Counted from the stretch's first letter, positions 8,089-15,949 are shown. The stretch: DNA of 18,116 nucleotides from Desulfobacterales bacterium (GCA_030149585.1 JASFBJ010000031.1:1-18116), one strand, 5' to 3'. Made by a program: numbers and translations. The notes: generated by a model not told the origin, from the sequence alone.

Positions 8089-8218
8089 TTAACATTTATC
8101 AATTTTAAATATTCAATGCCAAACAATCAATGATAGAGGCACCAGGCGTCGCCGCAGGCGAAGAAGGAAGAAAAAGGGAAATTGTGAATTGTGAATGATA
8201 AAATGACAAATGATAAAT
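8089..8218. repeat. AT-rich imperfect inverted repeat spanning the start of the second cheB
   Basis: The left arm starting at about 8089 (ATTTAACATTTATCAATTTT) matches the reverse complement of the right arm ending at about 8218 at roughly 16 of the first 20 positions, and similarity continues inward with small gaps. The centre contains a GC-rich mini-hairpin, TCGCCGCAGGCGA. The right arm runs into the next coding region, so the first codons of the second cheB (MNDKMTND) come from the repeat. This is the third palindromic spacer in the cluster. Confidence 0.5.
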
Positions 8219-9243
8219 TAAAAGTGCTGGTAGTAGATGACGCCTCTTTTATGAGAAAGGCCGTTAGCGATATGCTGGAATCTGATGACGGGATTCAGGT
8301 CATAGATTCCGCAAAGAACGGTCTGGAAGGACTGGAGAAAATTAAAAGTCTTCACCCCGATGTCATCACACTCGATATAGATATGCCTATAATGGACGGA
8401 TTAACTGCTATCCGCCATATTATGATCAAATCGCCTGTTCCCATCGTGGTTTTAAGTTCTCTTTTTGCTGATGGAGCAATCACTTTTGAAGCCTTGAGGC
8501 TTGGCGTTGTGGATTTTGTTCCAAAGCCTTCAGGTGCAATTTCCGAAGATATAAATAAAGCAAAGCAACAAATTATTGACCGTGTAAAAATTGCTGTTTC
8601 GGTAAATCGTAAAAATATACGCAGGGCGCGTATTCCAAGATGGAATGTAAGGGAAGGACTGGGAGATCGTTATGGATTCCAGCCAATGGATTATATTTTA
8701 ACAGTTGGGACTTCGCTTAGTGGGCCGAATACAGTTATTCGACTTTTATCAAAGCTTTCTCCGAACCTTCCTGCCGCTGTTGTTGTTGTTCAGGAAATTT
8801 CTCCCAGGATAATATCTTCCTTTGCAGAGAAGTTCGATGAGTACGTTCCATGGAAGGTTGAAGTGGCGCGGGACAATATGGTTTTGGAGCAGGGAATCTG
8901 CTATATTTGTTCAAATGAAAACTCAATTAGAATCCAAACAAACGGCAATGGGGAAGCCGGCCTGAAGACAAATAATGGAACAGATGAACCATTGAACCAG
9001 CTTTTTTCTTCAGCAGCCGATGTTTTTGGTCAGAATACCATAGGCGTATTACTGACCGGTATAGGTGATGACGGGGCAGACGGCTTTGCAAGGATTAAAG
9101 AAAAATCAGGTGTAACTATAGCTCAGGACGCTGATTGCTGTGTATATCCTAATCTTACTGATAATGCTATCAAACGCAAGATAGTCAATATAGTGACAGA
9201 TGAAAATAACCTTTCAAATGAAATCGAATCAATAATGCAATAA
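8191..9243 (+). CDS. CheB-type response regulator, catalytic His replaced by Glu
   Basis: A 350-residue protein with standard CheB layout. The receiver (about 10-130) has D16-D17, phosphoacceptor D62 (ITLDIDMPIMDG), Ser in LSS and Lys in VPKPSG. The methylesterase-like domain (about 165-345) keeps the nucleophile position S175 (VGTSLSGP for IGASTGGP) and the Asp position D294 (TGIGDDGADG). The catalytic His, expected 27 residues after the Ser, is E202 (VVVQEIS for VVVQHMP). The YIAPG motif is also lost (YICSNEN), as is the GMPxAA motif near the end. In the family the enzyme removes methyl esters from receptor glutamates; activity here is doubtful. The start is GTG 8191, 11 nt after GGGA; ATG 8203 is possible, and the first residues lie inside a repeat. 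ParA follows after 14 nt. Confidence 0.92.
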   Translation: MNDKMTNDKLKVLVVDDASFMRKAVSDMLESDDGIQVIDSAKNGLEGLEKIKSLHPDVITLDIDMPIMDGLTAIRHIMIKSPVPIVVLSSLFADGAITFEALRLGVVDFVPKPSGAISEDINKAKQQIIDRVKIAVSVNRKNIRRARIPRWNVREGLGDRYGFQPMDYILTVGTSLSGPNTVIRLLSKLSPNLPAAVVVVQEISPRIISSFAEKFDEYVPWKVEVARDNMVLEQGICYICSNENSIRIQTNGNGEAGLKTNNGTDEPLNQLFSSAADVFGQNTIGVLLTGIGDDGADGFARIKEKSGVTIAQDADCCVYPNLTDNAIKRKIVNIVTDENNLSNEIESIMQ

Positions 9244-9257
9244 AAAAGGAATTTCCC

Positions 9258-10208
9258 ATGATAATAACATGTGAAAAATGTGAAACAAAATATAACCTGG
9301 ATGAAACTATCGTCAAAAAGAATTTATTCAAGGTCAGATGTTCCAAATGCAGTCATGTATTCACAGCATATAAGCCTTCACATGAAGAATTGCAGGAAAT
9401 TATAAAACCGGAAAAAATAGTTGAAGAAGAACTGAAGACGCTTCCTGTGAATTTGAACAGCAATAGAATTATTGCCATTAGCAATCAGAAAGGTGGTGTA
9501 GCCAAAACCTCTACATGTTTAAACCTGGGGATTTCGTTATCATTGTTGGGGAAACGTGTTTTGCTGATAGATTTTGATGCCCAGTCAAATTTGTCGATTT
9601 TAATGGGGTATAAGAATACAAAATCTTTTTATGATGTTTTAAATTCAGGTCAGGACAGGCTATCCGAATTTATTGAGAAAACCAAATATTCGAATTTATG
9701 GCTGCTGCCGTCAAACAGGAAAATGGTTTTATTAGCTCAGAAATATCTGCACGGAAAAAATTTTGAGTACCTGCTGCAAGAGAAATTGAACTCGGTTAAA
9801 GATCAATATGATTACATATTAATTGATACGCCTCCTTCTGTAGAGTTTTTTACGCTTAATGCTTTGATAGCCTCAGATTTTGTAATAATTCCCAGCCAGT
9901 GTGAGTATTTGTCCACTCACGGAGTTAATCAGATAGAAAAGATTATAAAAACAATAAAACGAAATATCAATCAGAAGATAGACTATAAAGTTTTACTTAC
10001 CATGTACGATACGGAGAATATTCACTCTGAAGTCATATATTCAAAACTAAAGAGCATGTATAAAGAAAAAATATTTACTACTATCATCGATCATGACGTT
10101 AAGATAAAAGAATCGCAAATAATGAATACACCGGTCATGTACTATGACAAAAGCAGTATATCAGCGCAGCAGTATTTAGACCTGGCAAAAGAAATTGTCG
10201 GGAAGTAA
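9258..10208 (+). CDS. ParA/Soj-type ATPase with N-terminal MJ0042 zinc finger
   Basis: A 316-residue protein. Residues 1-37 form an MJ0042-type zinc finger with CxxC pairs C5/C8 and C28/C31. After a short charged linker comes a ParA ATPase (about 69-315): deviant Walker A at 78-85 (KGGVAKTS, signature K78 and P-loop K83, with A82 where Gly is more usual), Walker A' D105 (LLIDFDAQSN), and Walker B D190 (ILIDTPPS). ParA relatives coded in chemotaxis operons (ParC of Vibrio, PpfA of Rhodobacter) position chemosensory arrays at poles or through the cell, and that role is inferred here. The finger could tether it to a partner protein. There is no ParB gene beside it. The start is firm: AAAGGA at 9245-9250 lies 7 nt upstream. 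It lies between cheB (14 nt) and an ABC permease (6 nt). Confidence 0.92.
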   Translation: MIITCEKCETKYNLDETIVKKNLFKVRCSKCSHVFTAYKPSHEELQEIIKPEKIVEEELKTLPVNLNSNRIIAISNQKGGVAKTSTCLNLGISLSLLGKRVLLIDFDAQSNLSILMGYKNTKSFYDVLNSGQDRLSEFIEKTKYSNLWLLPSNRKMVLLAQKYLHGKNFEYLLQEKLNSVKDQYDYILIDTPPSVEFFTLNALIASDFVIIPSQCEYLSTHGVNQIEKIIKTIKRNINQKIDYKVLLTMYDTENIHSEVIYSKLKSMYKEKIFTTIIDHDVKIKESQIMNTPVMYYDKSSISAQQYLDLAKEIVGK

Positions 10209-10214
10209 AATACA

Positions 10215-10979
10215 ATGGATTCAAAAAGCTCACCCTTTATTCTATCTCTTTTAGCCTTTTCTATTGTTCTTCTGTTATGGGAATTAACAGTACGTTTCAG
10301 CGGATGGAGTGAGCATGTTTTCCCAGGGCCGTCCATAGTTATTATCAGCTTTTGCGAGTTAATTGCTAACGGCACTCTTTTCAAGCACTCTGTGGCCAGT
10401 CTTTTCAGGGTTACGGCAGGGTTTTACCTGGCGATGCTTTTCGGAATCCCATTTGGGATTTTTTTGGGAAGACTGGAAACAGCCAGGCTTTTTTTTAATC
10501 CGATCATTCAGTTTTTACGCCCGATATCCCCGCTTGCCTGGATTCCGCTTTCTATGCTCTGGTTCGGGATAGGCGACAAACCTGCTGTTTTCCTGATTTT
10601 CCTGTCGAGCTTTTTCCCGCTGGTTGTTTCAACTACCATAGCAGTAAGTTCAATCAATCCAATCTATTTTCAGGTTGCCGCAAACTTTAATTTCAGCAGG
10701 TCTGAAGTAGTAACGAAAGTTGTCATACCTGCAATAATCCCGGAAGTTGTTACAGCTTTAAGATTAACTGTAACCATAGCATGGCTTGTTGTAGTAGCTG
10801 CAGAGATGATAGCGGTTCAGTCAGGGCTGGGGTATTTGATTTTAGATTCCCGAAATGCTCTTAGAATGGATTATGTGATGGATGGAATGATAGCTATAGG
10901 CATAATAGGACTGTTTCTCGATAATATCATGAGAAAACTCGGCAGGACAGACTCGGCTTTTTGGGGATCGGTGGTTTGA
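10215..10979 (+). CDS. ABC transporter permease, SsuC/TauC/NrtB family
   Basis: A 254-residue inner-membrane subunit of an ABC importer. About six hydrophobic helices are visible: 8-28, around 60-80, around 92-112, around 115-135, around 185-205 and around 220-237. The cytoplasmic coupling loop (EAA-like) is at about 154-180 (VAANFNFSRSEVVTKVVIPAIIPEV), matching permeases that move nitrate, sulfonates, taurine or thiamine precursors. The substrate cannot be read from the sequence. The start is ATG 10215, with GGAAG 9 nt upstream and parA ending 6 nt before. The ATPase gene starts 7 nt after its stop. Family confidence is high; substrate is unknown. Confidence 0.92.
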   Translation: MDSKSSPFILSLLAFSIVLLLWELTVRFSGWSEHVFPGPSIVIISFCELIANGTLFKHSVASLFRVTAGFYLAMLFGIPFGIFLGRLETARLFFNPIIQFLRPISPLAWIPLSMLWFGIGDKPAVFLIFLSSFFPLVVSTTIAVSSINPIYFQVAANFNFSRSEVVTKVVIPAIIPEVVTALRLTVTIAWLVVVAAEMIAVQSGLGYLILDSRNALRMDYVMDGMIAIGIIGLFLDNIMRKLGRTDSAFWGSVV

Positions 10980-10986
10980 TAAAACT

Positions 10987-11781
10987 ATGGAACATATTGT
11001 CATTAAGAATTTAAATAAGGAATTTATTAACAGGCGTCATGCCCGGCGGGATTCTGATGATTCAAATGGGTTCGGGAAAAGTATTCCTGTTTTAAATAAC
11101 ATAAACCTTGAATTTCAAAAAGGGGAAATGGTCTGCATCCTCGGTCCTTCAGGTTGCGGCAAATCAACTATGCTGCGGATAATAGCAGGTTTTGATACTT
11201 CTACATCCGGGCAGGTTTTTATTGGCGGCAGACCGGTTAATGGGCCGAGCTCTGATAACATCTTTGTCTTTCAGCACAGTGGTCTTCTACCATGGATGAC
11301 TGTATGGCAAAATGTTGAACTTGGTTTGCGGCACATGGAGGATAAAGAGAAAAAGAAAGAAAAAGTGCAGGAGTATATCGAAATGGTAGAGCTGGAAGGA
11401 TTTGAAGATCATTATCCCTACCAGCTTTCCGGCGGTATGCAGCGTAGAGCAGAGCTGGCACGGGCCATAGTCGTTAATCCGGATATGCTTATTATGGACG
11501 AACCTTTTAGCGGCCTCGATTTTTTAACGCATATGAAATTGCGAGAAGAAGTTGTCAACATGCATGAGTTATTCGGCAAGACGACACTGGTCGTTACCCA
11601 TGATATTGATGACGCTCTCGTTATGGGTGACAGAATTGTTGTTATGGGCGGAAGGCCTTCTGGTGTAAAACTGGAAAGAAAACTCGATTTTCCCCACCCT
11701 CGTAATTTTGAGAAAGAAGCTGAATTAAGAGAGCTTAGGGATGAAGTGTTTTTAATGCTTGGTGTAAGTTATGCTGTCTAA
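10987..11781 (+). CDS. ABC transporter ATP-binding protein, SsuB/TauB/NrtD family
   Basis: A 264-residue nucleotide-binding subunit that powers the adjacent permease. It has Walker A at 53-61 (GPSGCGKST), Q-loop Q96, signature LSGGMQRR beginning at 147, Walker B D171 with catalytic E172 (LIMDEP), D-loop SGLD, and switch H205 (VTHDIDD). All catalytic residues are present. An insertion of about 15 polar residues (18-32, HARRDSDDSNGFGKS) sits before the first conserved strand and is unusual for the family. The last 11 nt overlap the start of the binding-protein gene, which supports one operon. No regulatory C-terminal domain is present. Confidence 0.94.
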   Translation: MEHIVIKNLNKEFINRRHARRDSDDSNGFGKSIPVLNNINLEFQKGEMVCILGPSGCGKSTMLRIIAGFDTSTSGQVFIGGRPVNGPSSDNIFVFQHSGLLPWMTVWQNVELGLRHMEDKEKKKEKVQEYIEMVELEGFEDHYPYQLSGGMQRRAELARAIVVNPDMLIMDEPFSGLDFLTHMKLREEVVNMHELFGKTTLVVTHDIDDALVMGDRIVVMGGRPSGVKLERKLDFPHPRNFEKEAELRELRDEVFLMLGVSYAV

Positions 11782-12862
11782 TCTTTTAAAATTTCGTTTA
11801 CCATTAGCCTGGCGAATCGTAATTATGGCTGTTGTCTGGTTAATTATTATATCAGCGCTCCACTGGTGGCTTAATTTTGATCATGGAAAAAGAAGAGTTG
11901 TCAAAATGGGGTATATGCCGGTGATAACCAATCTTGCAGCCCCTATTTTAGACTATGCAACCGTAGATGGAGACGGAATCAGGTTCAATTCGATCAAATT
12001 TGCTTCATTTGCCGAGATGGCTGAAGCGCTTCGTAACAAAAAGATTCAGGTTGCCTTTATGATTGCTCCCCTTTCAATAGTGCTCAGACAGCAGGGCGAA
12101 GATGTTAAGATTATCTATATAGGCAATCGTCACGAAAGTACGCTTGTTGTGAGAAAAGACCTGAATGTTAATAAAATCAGTGATCTTGCCGGAAGAACTG
12201 TTGCAATTCCCATGCGTTATTCAGGACATAACATCAGTATCATGCAGCTTATGGAAAAAAATTCGCTTGTCGGGCAGGTCAAAGTTGTAGAAATGAATCC
12301 GCCGGACATGGCTTCCGCGTTAACTGCCGGTTCCCTTGATGCGTATTATGTGGGCGAACCCTTTGCCGCCCAAACATTAAAGAGTGGCGACGCAAAGGTT
12401 CTCAAGTATGTTAAGGATGTCTGGCCGAATTTTATCTGCAATCTTGCTCTGGTACGGAGTGACTTTATAGAAAATAACCCTGCGATTGTTAAAATGCTTG
12501 TACAGAGTGCTGCAAGGTCAGGTATCTGGGCAAATGAAAACTGCAAAGAGGCGGCAAAAATTGCATCACGCTACTGGAATCAACCGGTGGAACTGGTTGA
12601 GTTTGCATTAACAACGCCTGAAAACAGGATTGCATATGATCAGTTTGTACCAAGAGAGGAGGAAATTCAGCATCTCGCTGATTTGATGGTGCATTTTAAT
12701 TTGCTTAAAAGCAATGACATTTCAGGACTAATCGATAACAGATTTGCAAAAGCCGCTGATTTAAGCGGCGTTTCTAATCTTGCATCTATCCTCCATTCTT
12801 TTGGAATTGATTCAAAATCCAGCCTGGCAAAACAAGAAAAAAAGGGTGCAAAAGAGTTGTAG
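11771..12862 (+). CDS. ABC transporter substrate-binding protein, NMT1/SsuA-like, membrane-anchored
   Basis: A 363-residue solute-binding protein. An N-terminal hydrophobic helix at about 15-33 (RIVIMAVVWLIIISALHWW) follows several basic residues, with no lipobox Cys and no clear cleavage site, so it looks like a signal anchor. The rest is a type II binding fold of the NMT1/NrtA/SsuA group: an opening strand (VKMGYMPVITNLAAPILDY), a segment AFMIAPLSIVLRQQGEDVKI, the lobe-crossing region DLAGRTVAIPMRYSGHN, and the second-lobe motif AGSLDAYYVGEPFAAQ. It probably sits on the outer face of the inner membrane and feeds the adjacent permease. The ATG at 11771 overlaps the ATPase gene by 11 nt; GGTG lies 6 nt upstream. 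A polar tail of about 20 residues follows the fold. Because chemosensory genes lie directly upstream, it could also present ligand to a receptor; that is speculation. Confidence 0.9.
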   Translation: MLSNLLKFRLPLAWRIVIMAVVWLIIISALHWWLNFDHGKRRVVKMGYMPVITNLAAPILDYATVDGDGIRFNSIKFASFAEMAEALRNKKIQVAFMIAPLSIVLRQQGEDVKIIYIGNRHESTLVVRKDLNVNKISDLAGRTVAIPMRYSGHNISIMQLMEKNSLVGQVKVVEMNPPDMASALTAGSLDAYYVGEPFAAQTLKSGDAKVLKYVKDVWPNFICNLALVRSDFIENNPAIVKMLVQSAARSGIWANENCKEAAKIASRYWNQPVELVEFALTTPENRIAYDQFVPREEEIQHLADLMVHFNLLKSNDISGLIDNRFAKAADLSGVSNLASILHSFGIDSKSSLAKQEKKGAKEL

Positions 12863-12875
12863 GGTTTTGGATTTT

Positions 12876-13527
12876 ATGCGTAATAACATCTGGGTTCCAC
12901 TACGCAAACAAGATGGGAAAATTCTGATCGCGGTTAATAATCCTAATGATTTAAAAAAAATTGATGAAATAAAGGCCCTGTTTCCAGGTAAAAATTTATT
13001 ATTCAGTGTTGTTGTTTCGCGAATCAAAATTATGCCGGATCTTGATATTGCTGAGCGGCGAAAACCCCCGGATGGCAAAATCAAATTTAAAAAATATGGC
13101 GGGAAAGATATTGAGCTTCGGGTGGCGACTGTTCCTACTCAAGGCGGCCTGGAAGATATCGTGATGCGGATTCTGGCGGCAGGTTCAGGTTAAACCGCGC
13201 ATTGGGTTTAATTTTGCTGATGCAATCTTGTGTATTTTGGCCCAGCGGCTGGTTCGCACCCTTTGCAAGGATTGTAAAAAAGAGTATAATCCTTCAAGAG
13301 AAGAGTATGACGAACTGGTCAGAGAATATGGCAGGGAAGATTTTGAAAAGATTGTTAATATTCCCTATTCAGATAAATTGACCCTTTATAAACCCAATGG
13401 GTGTGATATCTGCGGTAATACCGGATATCGCGGTCGTATGGGTCTGCATGAATTGCTGATGGGTACTGATGAAATATTTCAGGGAAAATGTGATCCTTTA
13501 CAGGTTCGCAAGGTATGTATCAAATAG
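12876..13527 (+). pseudogene. Remnant of a GspE/PilB-type secretion or pilus ATPase
   Basis: Blocks of a type II secretion/type IV pilus assembly ATPase occur in the correct order, with large parts missing. From 12876 the frame reads a GspE N-domain piece (IWVPLRKQDGKILIAVNNPND), then at about 13015 jumps to the N2 motif SRIKIMPDLDIAERR and DIELRVATVPTQGGLEDIVM, and stops at 13191-13193 (TAA). In the next frame, from about 13181, VQVKPRIGF continues straight into FNFADAILCILAQRLVR at about 13212, then the C-terminal zinc module (CKDC at about 13265-13276; CDIC; GYRGRMGLHELL), ending at 13527. The Walker A, Asp box and Walker B regions are absent, so it cannot be an active ATPase. Intact relatives are roughly 550 residues; about 215 codons remain. 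Expression as two small peptides cannot be excluded but is unlikely to matter. It follows the ABC operon by 13 nt. Confidence 0.88.
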
Positions 13528-13551
13528 CCTGACTCTGCCTGCTTTTTAGAC

Positions 13552-15393
13552 TTAGTCTCTGTTTCTCTCTGCATTTTGATATTTTTCCAGCTGGTTTTCA
13601 AAATAATCCTTATCTTCATTTTTATTGATCATTTCAAGCGCCTTAATCTCAGAATCCACTGCTTTAGCATATTGACCAGTAACAAAATAACACTCTGCCA
13701 AAGTATCCAGAATATGGGGTGAAGCAATTTGCAAGGCTGCTGCTCTTTTGGCCAGGGCCAGGGCTTTTATCGGGTTTTGTAATTCAGGTATTTCACAAGT
13801 TGCCAGTATCCATGCCAGATTATTTAAGACATGGGGATTATTGGGGGAGATCTTTAACGCTGTTTCATAGTTATTTATTGCATCCCGATACTTTTTTTTG
13901 TCAATATACAGATCGCCCAGGAGTTCATAGAGGTTTGCCGAATCAGGTGCTTTTTCAATTTCACGAAGCAGAACTCTTTCTAATAACTGGGTATTTATTT
14001 TATTTTGGCTTTTGCCAATGTTCATATAAAAACCAATCCCGCCAATGATACAAATTACAACAAGATAAACAGCAATGCTCTTTTTAATTTTTTGATCCTG
14101 TTTTTTGATCCAGGATCTGTTATTTTCGCATTTTTCAAGAAATGATATTCTCTCTTGAATGCTGAAATGGTGCCAGTTTGGTTTGTCTGGTGGTTGTTCG
14201 CTGCCGGCTGCAATTTTATTGAAAGCACTGATAAGAGGAGTTGCTGTATTGAAAAAGGTATAAATATAGGTGTCGGCCTGACGCTCAAAATTACGCATGA
14301 AATATCCGAAAATATATCTGAAGTATAATATAAAAAGGGTGATTATTATTAAACTAATTAATATAGAAACAGTTGTAGACAGGTTTAGCCCGCTGCTTAT
14401 GATAAAATTATAAACAGGTGTGCTGAAAACAAAAAAATAAATAATATAATCCAAAATAAGGTATGATAAAAGCACATACCCTCCTAAAAAGATAAGGTAG
14501 AGTTGTAAATGCTTTTTTTTAACATGACCTATTTCATGGGCGATAACAGCGTCGATTTCCTCTGGATTGAGATAATTAAGCATTGCTTTTGTAATAAGCA
14601 GAAAACGAAATTTTTTTTGTACTCCCATGACACCGGCCGTGATCATTCGCCCCCCGAAAATCGGCCAGTATAGAATTTCAGCAAAAGAGACTTTCGCGCG
14701 TTCACATAATGATTCAATTCGATTCCGCACAATCCCGCTTTCAAGGGGAGTACAGCGCCAGAATTTTTGAATTATAAGGGGACCAAAAAATACGACAATC
14801 AAGAGAAAAATTAAAAAATAACTTATTTGGCCAAGCGTGGTGTCTATGAATATTTTAAGGTTTTCAAAAGGTAATATATTTATGATATCGGAAACCAGGG
14901 AGAGCAGCAGCCAGGGCAGTAAAATCGGAAGGCTTATTGAAAGATTAGACCCAATATAAGTTTTAATTGAGATGCCGGAATGATTCAGATACTGATAAGT
15001 CTTATGGGCGGCTGCCCAGATAATTATCAGATATCCAATAAAAAGGCCGATAAAGAGAAGTGCGTTTAAAGTGGGGAAAGCCTTAAAAATTTTGATGGTA
15101 TTAGAATAAGCGGGAAGATTGAAAAGATAAATATCAACTGCAAATAAGACAATTGCAAAAATTGAAAGGCGAGTCAAAGTTGCTGTAAATCGCTGGTCGA
15201 GATTTGAATAACTCTCTTTATTAATTTGATATAATATTGATTTAAATTTTTTATAACTGAAAATTGCAAACAGAAAAATCAGAAAAACAGATAATAAAAA
15301 GGATGCAGGCCCATTGAAAATGGTATCTACAGGCGCCTGGTAGGTAGTGAAAATAAGAAGAACAACTATAAAATAAATAAAATTTTCAAACAT
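13552..15393 (-). CDS. M48-family membrane metalloprotease with C-terminal TPRs
   Basis: A 613-residue zinc protease of the Ste24/HtpX type in the inner membrane. The N-terminal half has about six hydrophobic helices. The HExxH zinc site is H286-E287-x-x-H290 (VIAHEIGHVKKKH), and the third ligand is probably E370 (NFERQADTY). Two more hydrophobic regions lie between and after these sites (about 300-365). A further TM helix at about 437-457 precedes a TPR region (about 490-600: LGDLYIDKKKYRDAINNYE, NNLAWILATCEIPE, TLAECYFVTGQYAKAV). With the TM in between, the TPRs may lie on the opposite membrane face or mediate partner binding. It is the last gene of a four-gene operon, 10 nt after queH; the ATG at 15393 has no strong ribosome binding site and may rely on coupling. 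All catalytic residues look intact; the substrate is unknown. Confidence 0.9.
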   Translation of the reverse strand: MFENFIYFIVVLLIFTTYQAPVDTIFNGPASFLLSVFLIFLFAIFSYKKFKSILYQINKESYSNLDQRFTATLTRLSIFAIVLFAVDIYLFNLPAYSNTIKIFKAFPTLNALLFIGLFIGYLIIIWAAAHKTYQYLNHSGISIKTYIGSNLSISLPILLPWLLLSLVSDIINILPFENLKIFIDTTLGQISYFLIFLLIVVFFGPLIIQKFWRCTPLESGIVRNRIESLCERAKVSFAEILYWPIFGGRMITAGVMGVQKKFRFLLITKAMLNYLNPEEIDAVIAHEIGHVKKKHLQLYLIFLGGYVLLSYLILDYIIYFFVFSTPVYNFIISSGLNLSTTVSILISLIIITLFILYFRYIFGYFMRNFERQADTYIYTFFNTATPLISAFNKIAAGSEQPPDKPNWHHFSIQERISFLEKCENNRSWIKKQDQKIKKSIAVYLVVICIIGGIGFYMNIGKSQNKINTQLLERVLLREIEKAPDSANLYELLGDLYIDKKKYRDAINNYETALKISPNNPHVLNNLAWILATCEIPELQNPIKALALAKRAAALQIASPHILDTLAECYFVTGQYAKAVDSEIKALEMINKNEDKDYFENQLEKYQNAERNRD

Positions 15394-15403
15394 TTTTTTA
15401 ACG

Positions 15404-15949
15404 CTATTTGCCTTTGGAATATGAGCCCAAATAGCGATCCTTCTCGCTATAGATACAGCCGCAATATTGCTGGCGATACATATTCAGCTCTTTTGATTTT
15501 TTTATGCCTTCTTTCCAGCCTTCCCGAAAATCGTGGTAATAGAAAGAAACACCCACGCTCTTGCCGATTGAGTTGCCAATATCCTTAATTAGATCATGCT
15601 GCTGATATTTACTGTACAGCAAGGTGGAAGAAAAATAATCAAATTTACCCCGTTTGGCAACAAGGGCAGTACACAGCAAGCGATCATGATAGCAGTATCG
15701 ACAGCGCGAAGCTTCTCTAAAGGCTACATTACGAATAAATTCTTCAAGGTTATATCCGTCCTGGATAATAAGTTTCAGATCAACTTGATCTGCGTATTCC
15801 TCAAGGGTTTTTTGCCTTTTCAAACATTCTGTATAAGGATGAATATTATGGCGGTAATAAAAGCCCATTACTGTGAAATCTTTTTCCCGCAAAATTTTAA
15901 GCGGATAAATTGAACATGGCCCACAGCAGTTATGCAGCAAAATTTTCAA
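15404..15949 (-). CDS. queH: Epoxyqueuosine reductase QueH
   Basis: Last step of queuosine synthesis: reduces epoxyqueuosine to queuosine in tRNA, replacing the unrelated cobalamin-dependent QueG. The 181-residue length is normal. The diagnostic cysteines are present: C8-C9 and C12 in HNCCGPC, C83 and C86 in RCRYC, and C163/C165 in QYCGC, matching the iron-sulfur/iron-binding and redox cysteines of the DUF208/QueH family. The start is TTG at 15949, overlapping the TGA stop of the upstream gene by 4 nt (TTGA), with GGTGAA about 8 nt upstream; this fits coupled translation. Its operon mates are a PLP protein and Maf upstream and an M48 protease downstream. No other queuosine gene is in the window. 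Confidence 0.93.
   Translation of the reverse strand: MKILLHNCCGPCSIYPLKILREKDFTVMGFYYRHNIHPYTECLKRQKTLEEYADQVDLKLIIQDGYNLEEFIRNVAFREASRCRYCYHDRLLCTALVAKRGKFDYFSSTLLYSKYQQHDLIKDIGNSIGKSVGVSFYYHDFREGWKEGIKKSKELNMYRQQYCGCIYSEKDRYLGSYSKGK

Noticed and set aside
12780..12875. Upstream extension of the GspE-like frame into the binding-protein gene
   Set aside because: These codons overlap the end of a well-supported binding-protein gene in another frame and show no GspE similarity.
13228..13527. A separate small zinc-ribbon gene starting at TTG 13228
   Set aside because: The sequence upstream in the same frame continues the GspE C-terminal block, so this is the tail of the relic and not an independent gene.
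13548..13558. AGACTTAGTCT palindrome between the converging genes as a shared terminator
   Set aside because: It is too short, lacks a T-run, and overlaps the stop codon of the M48 gene.
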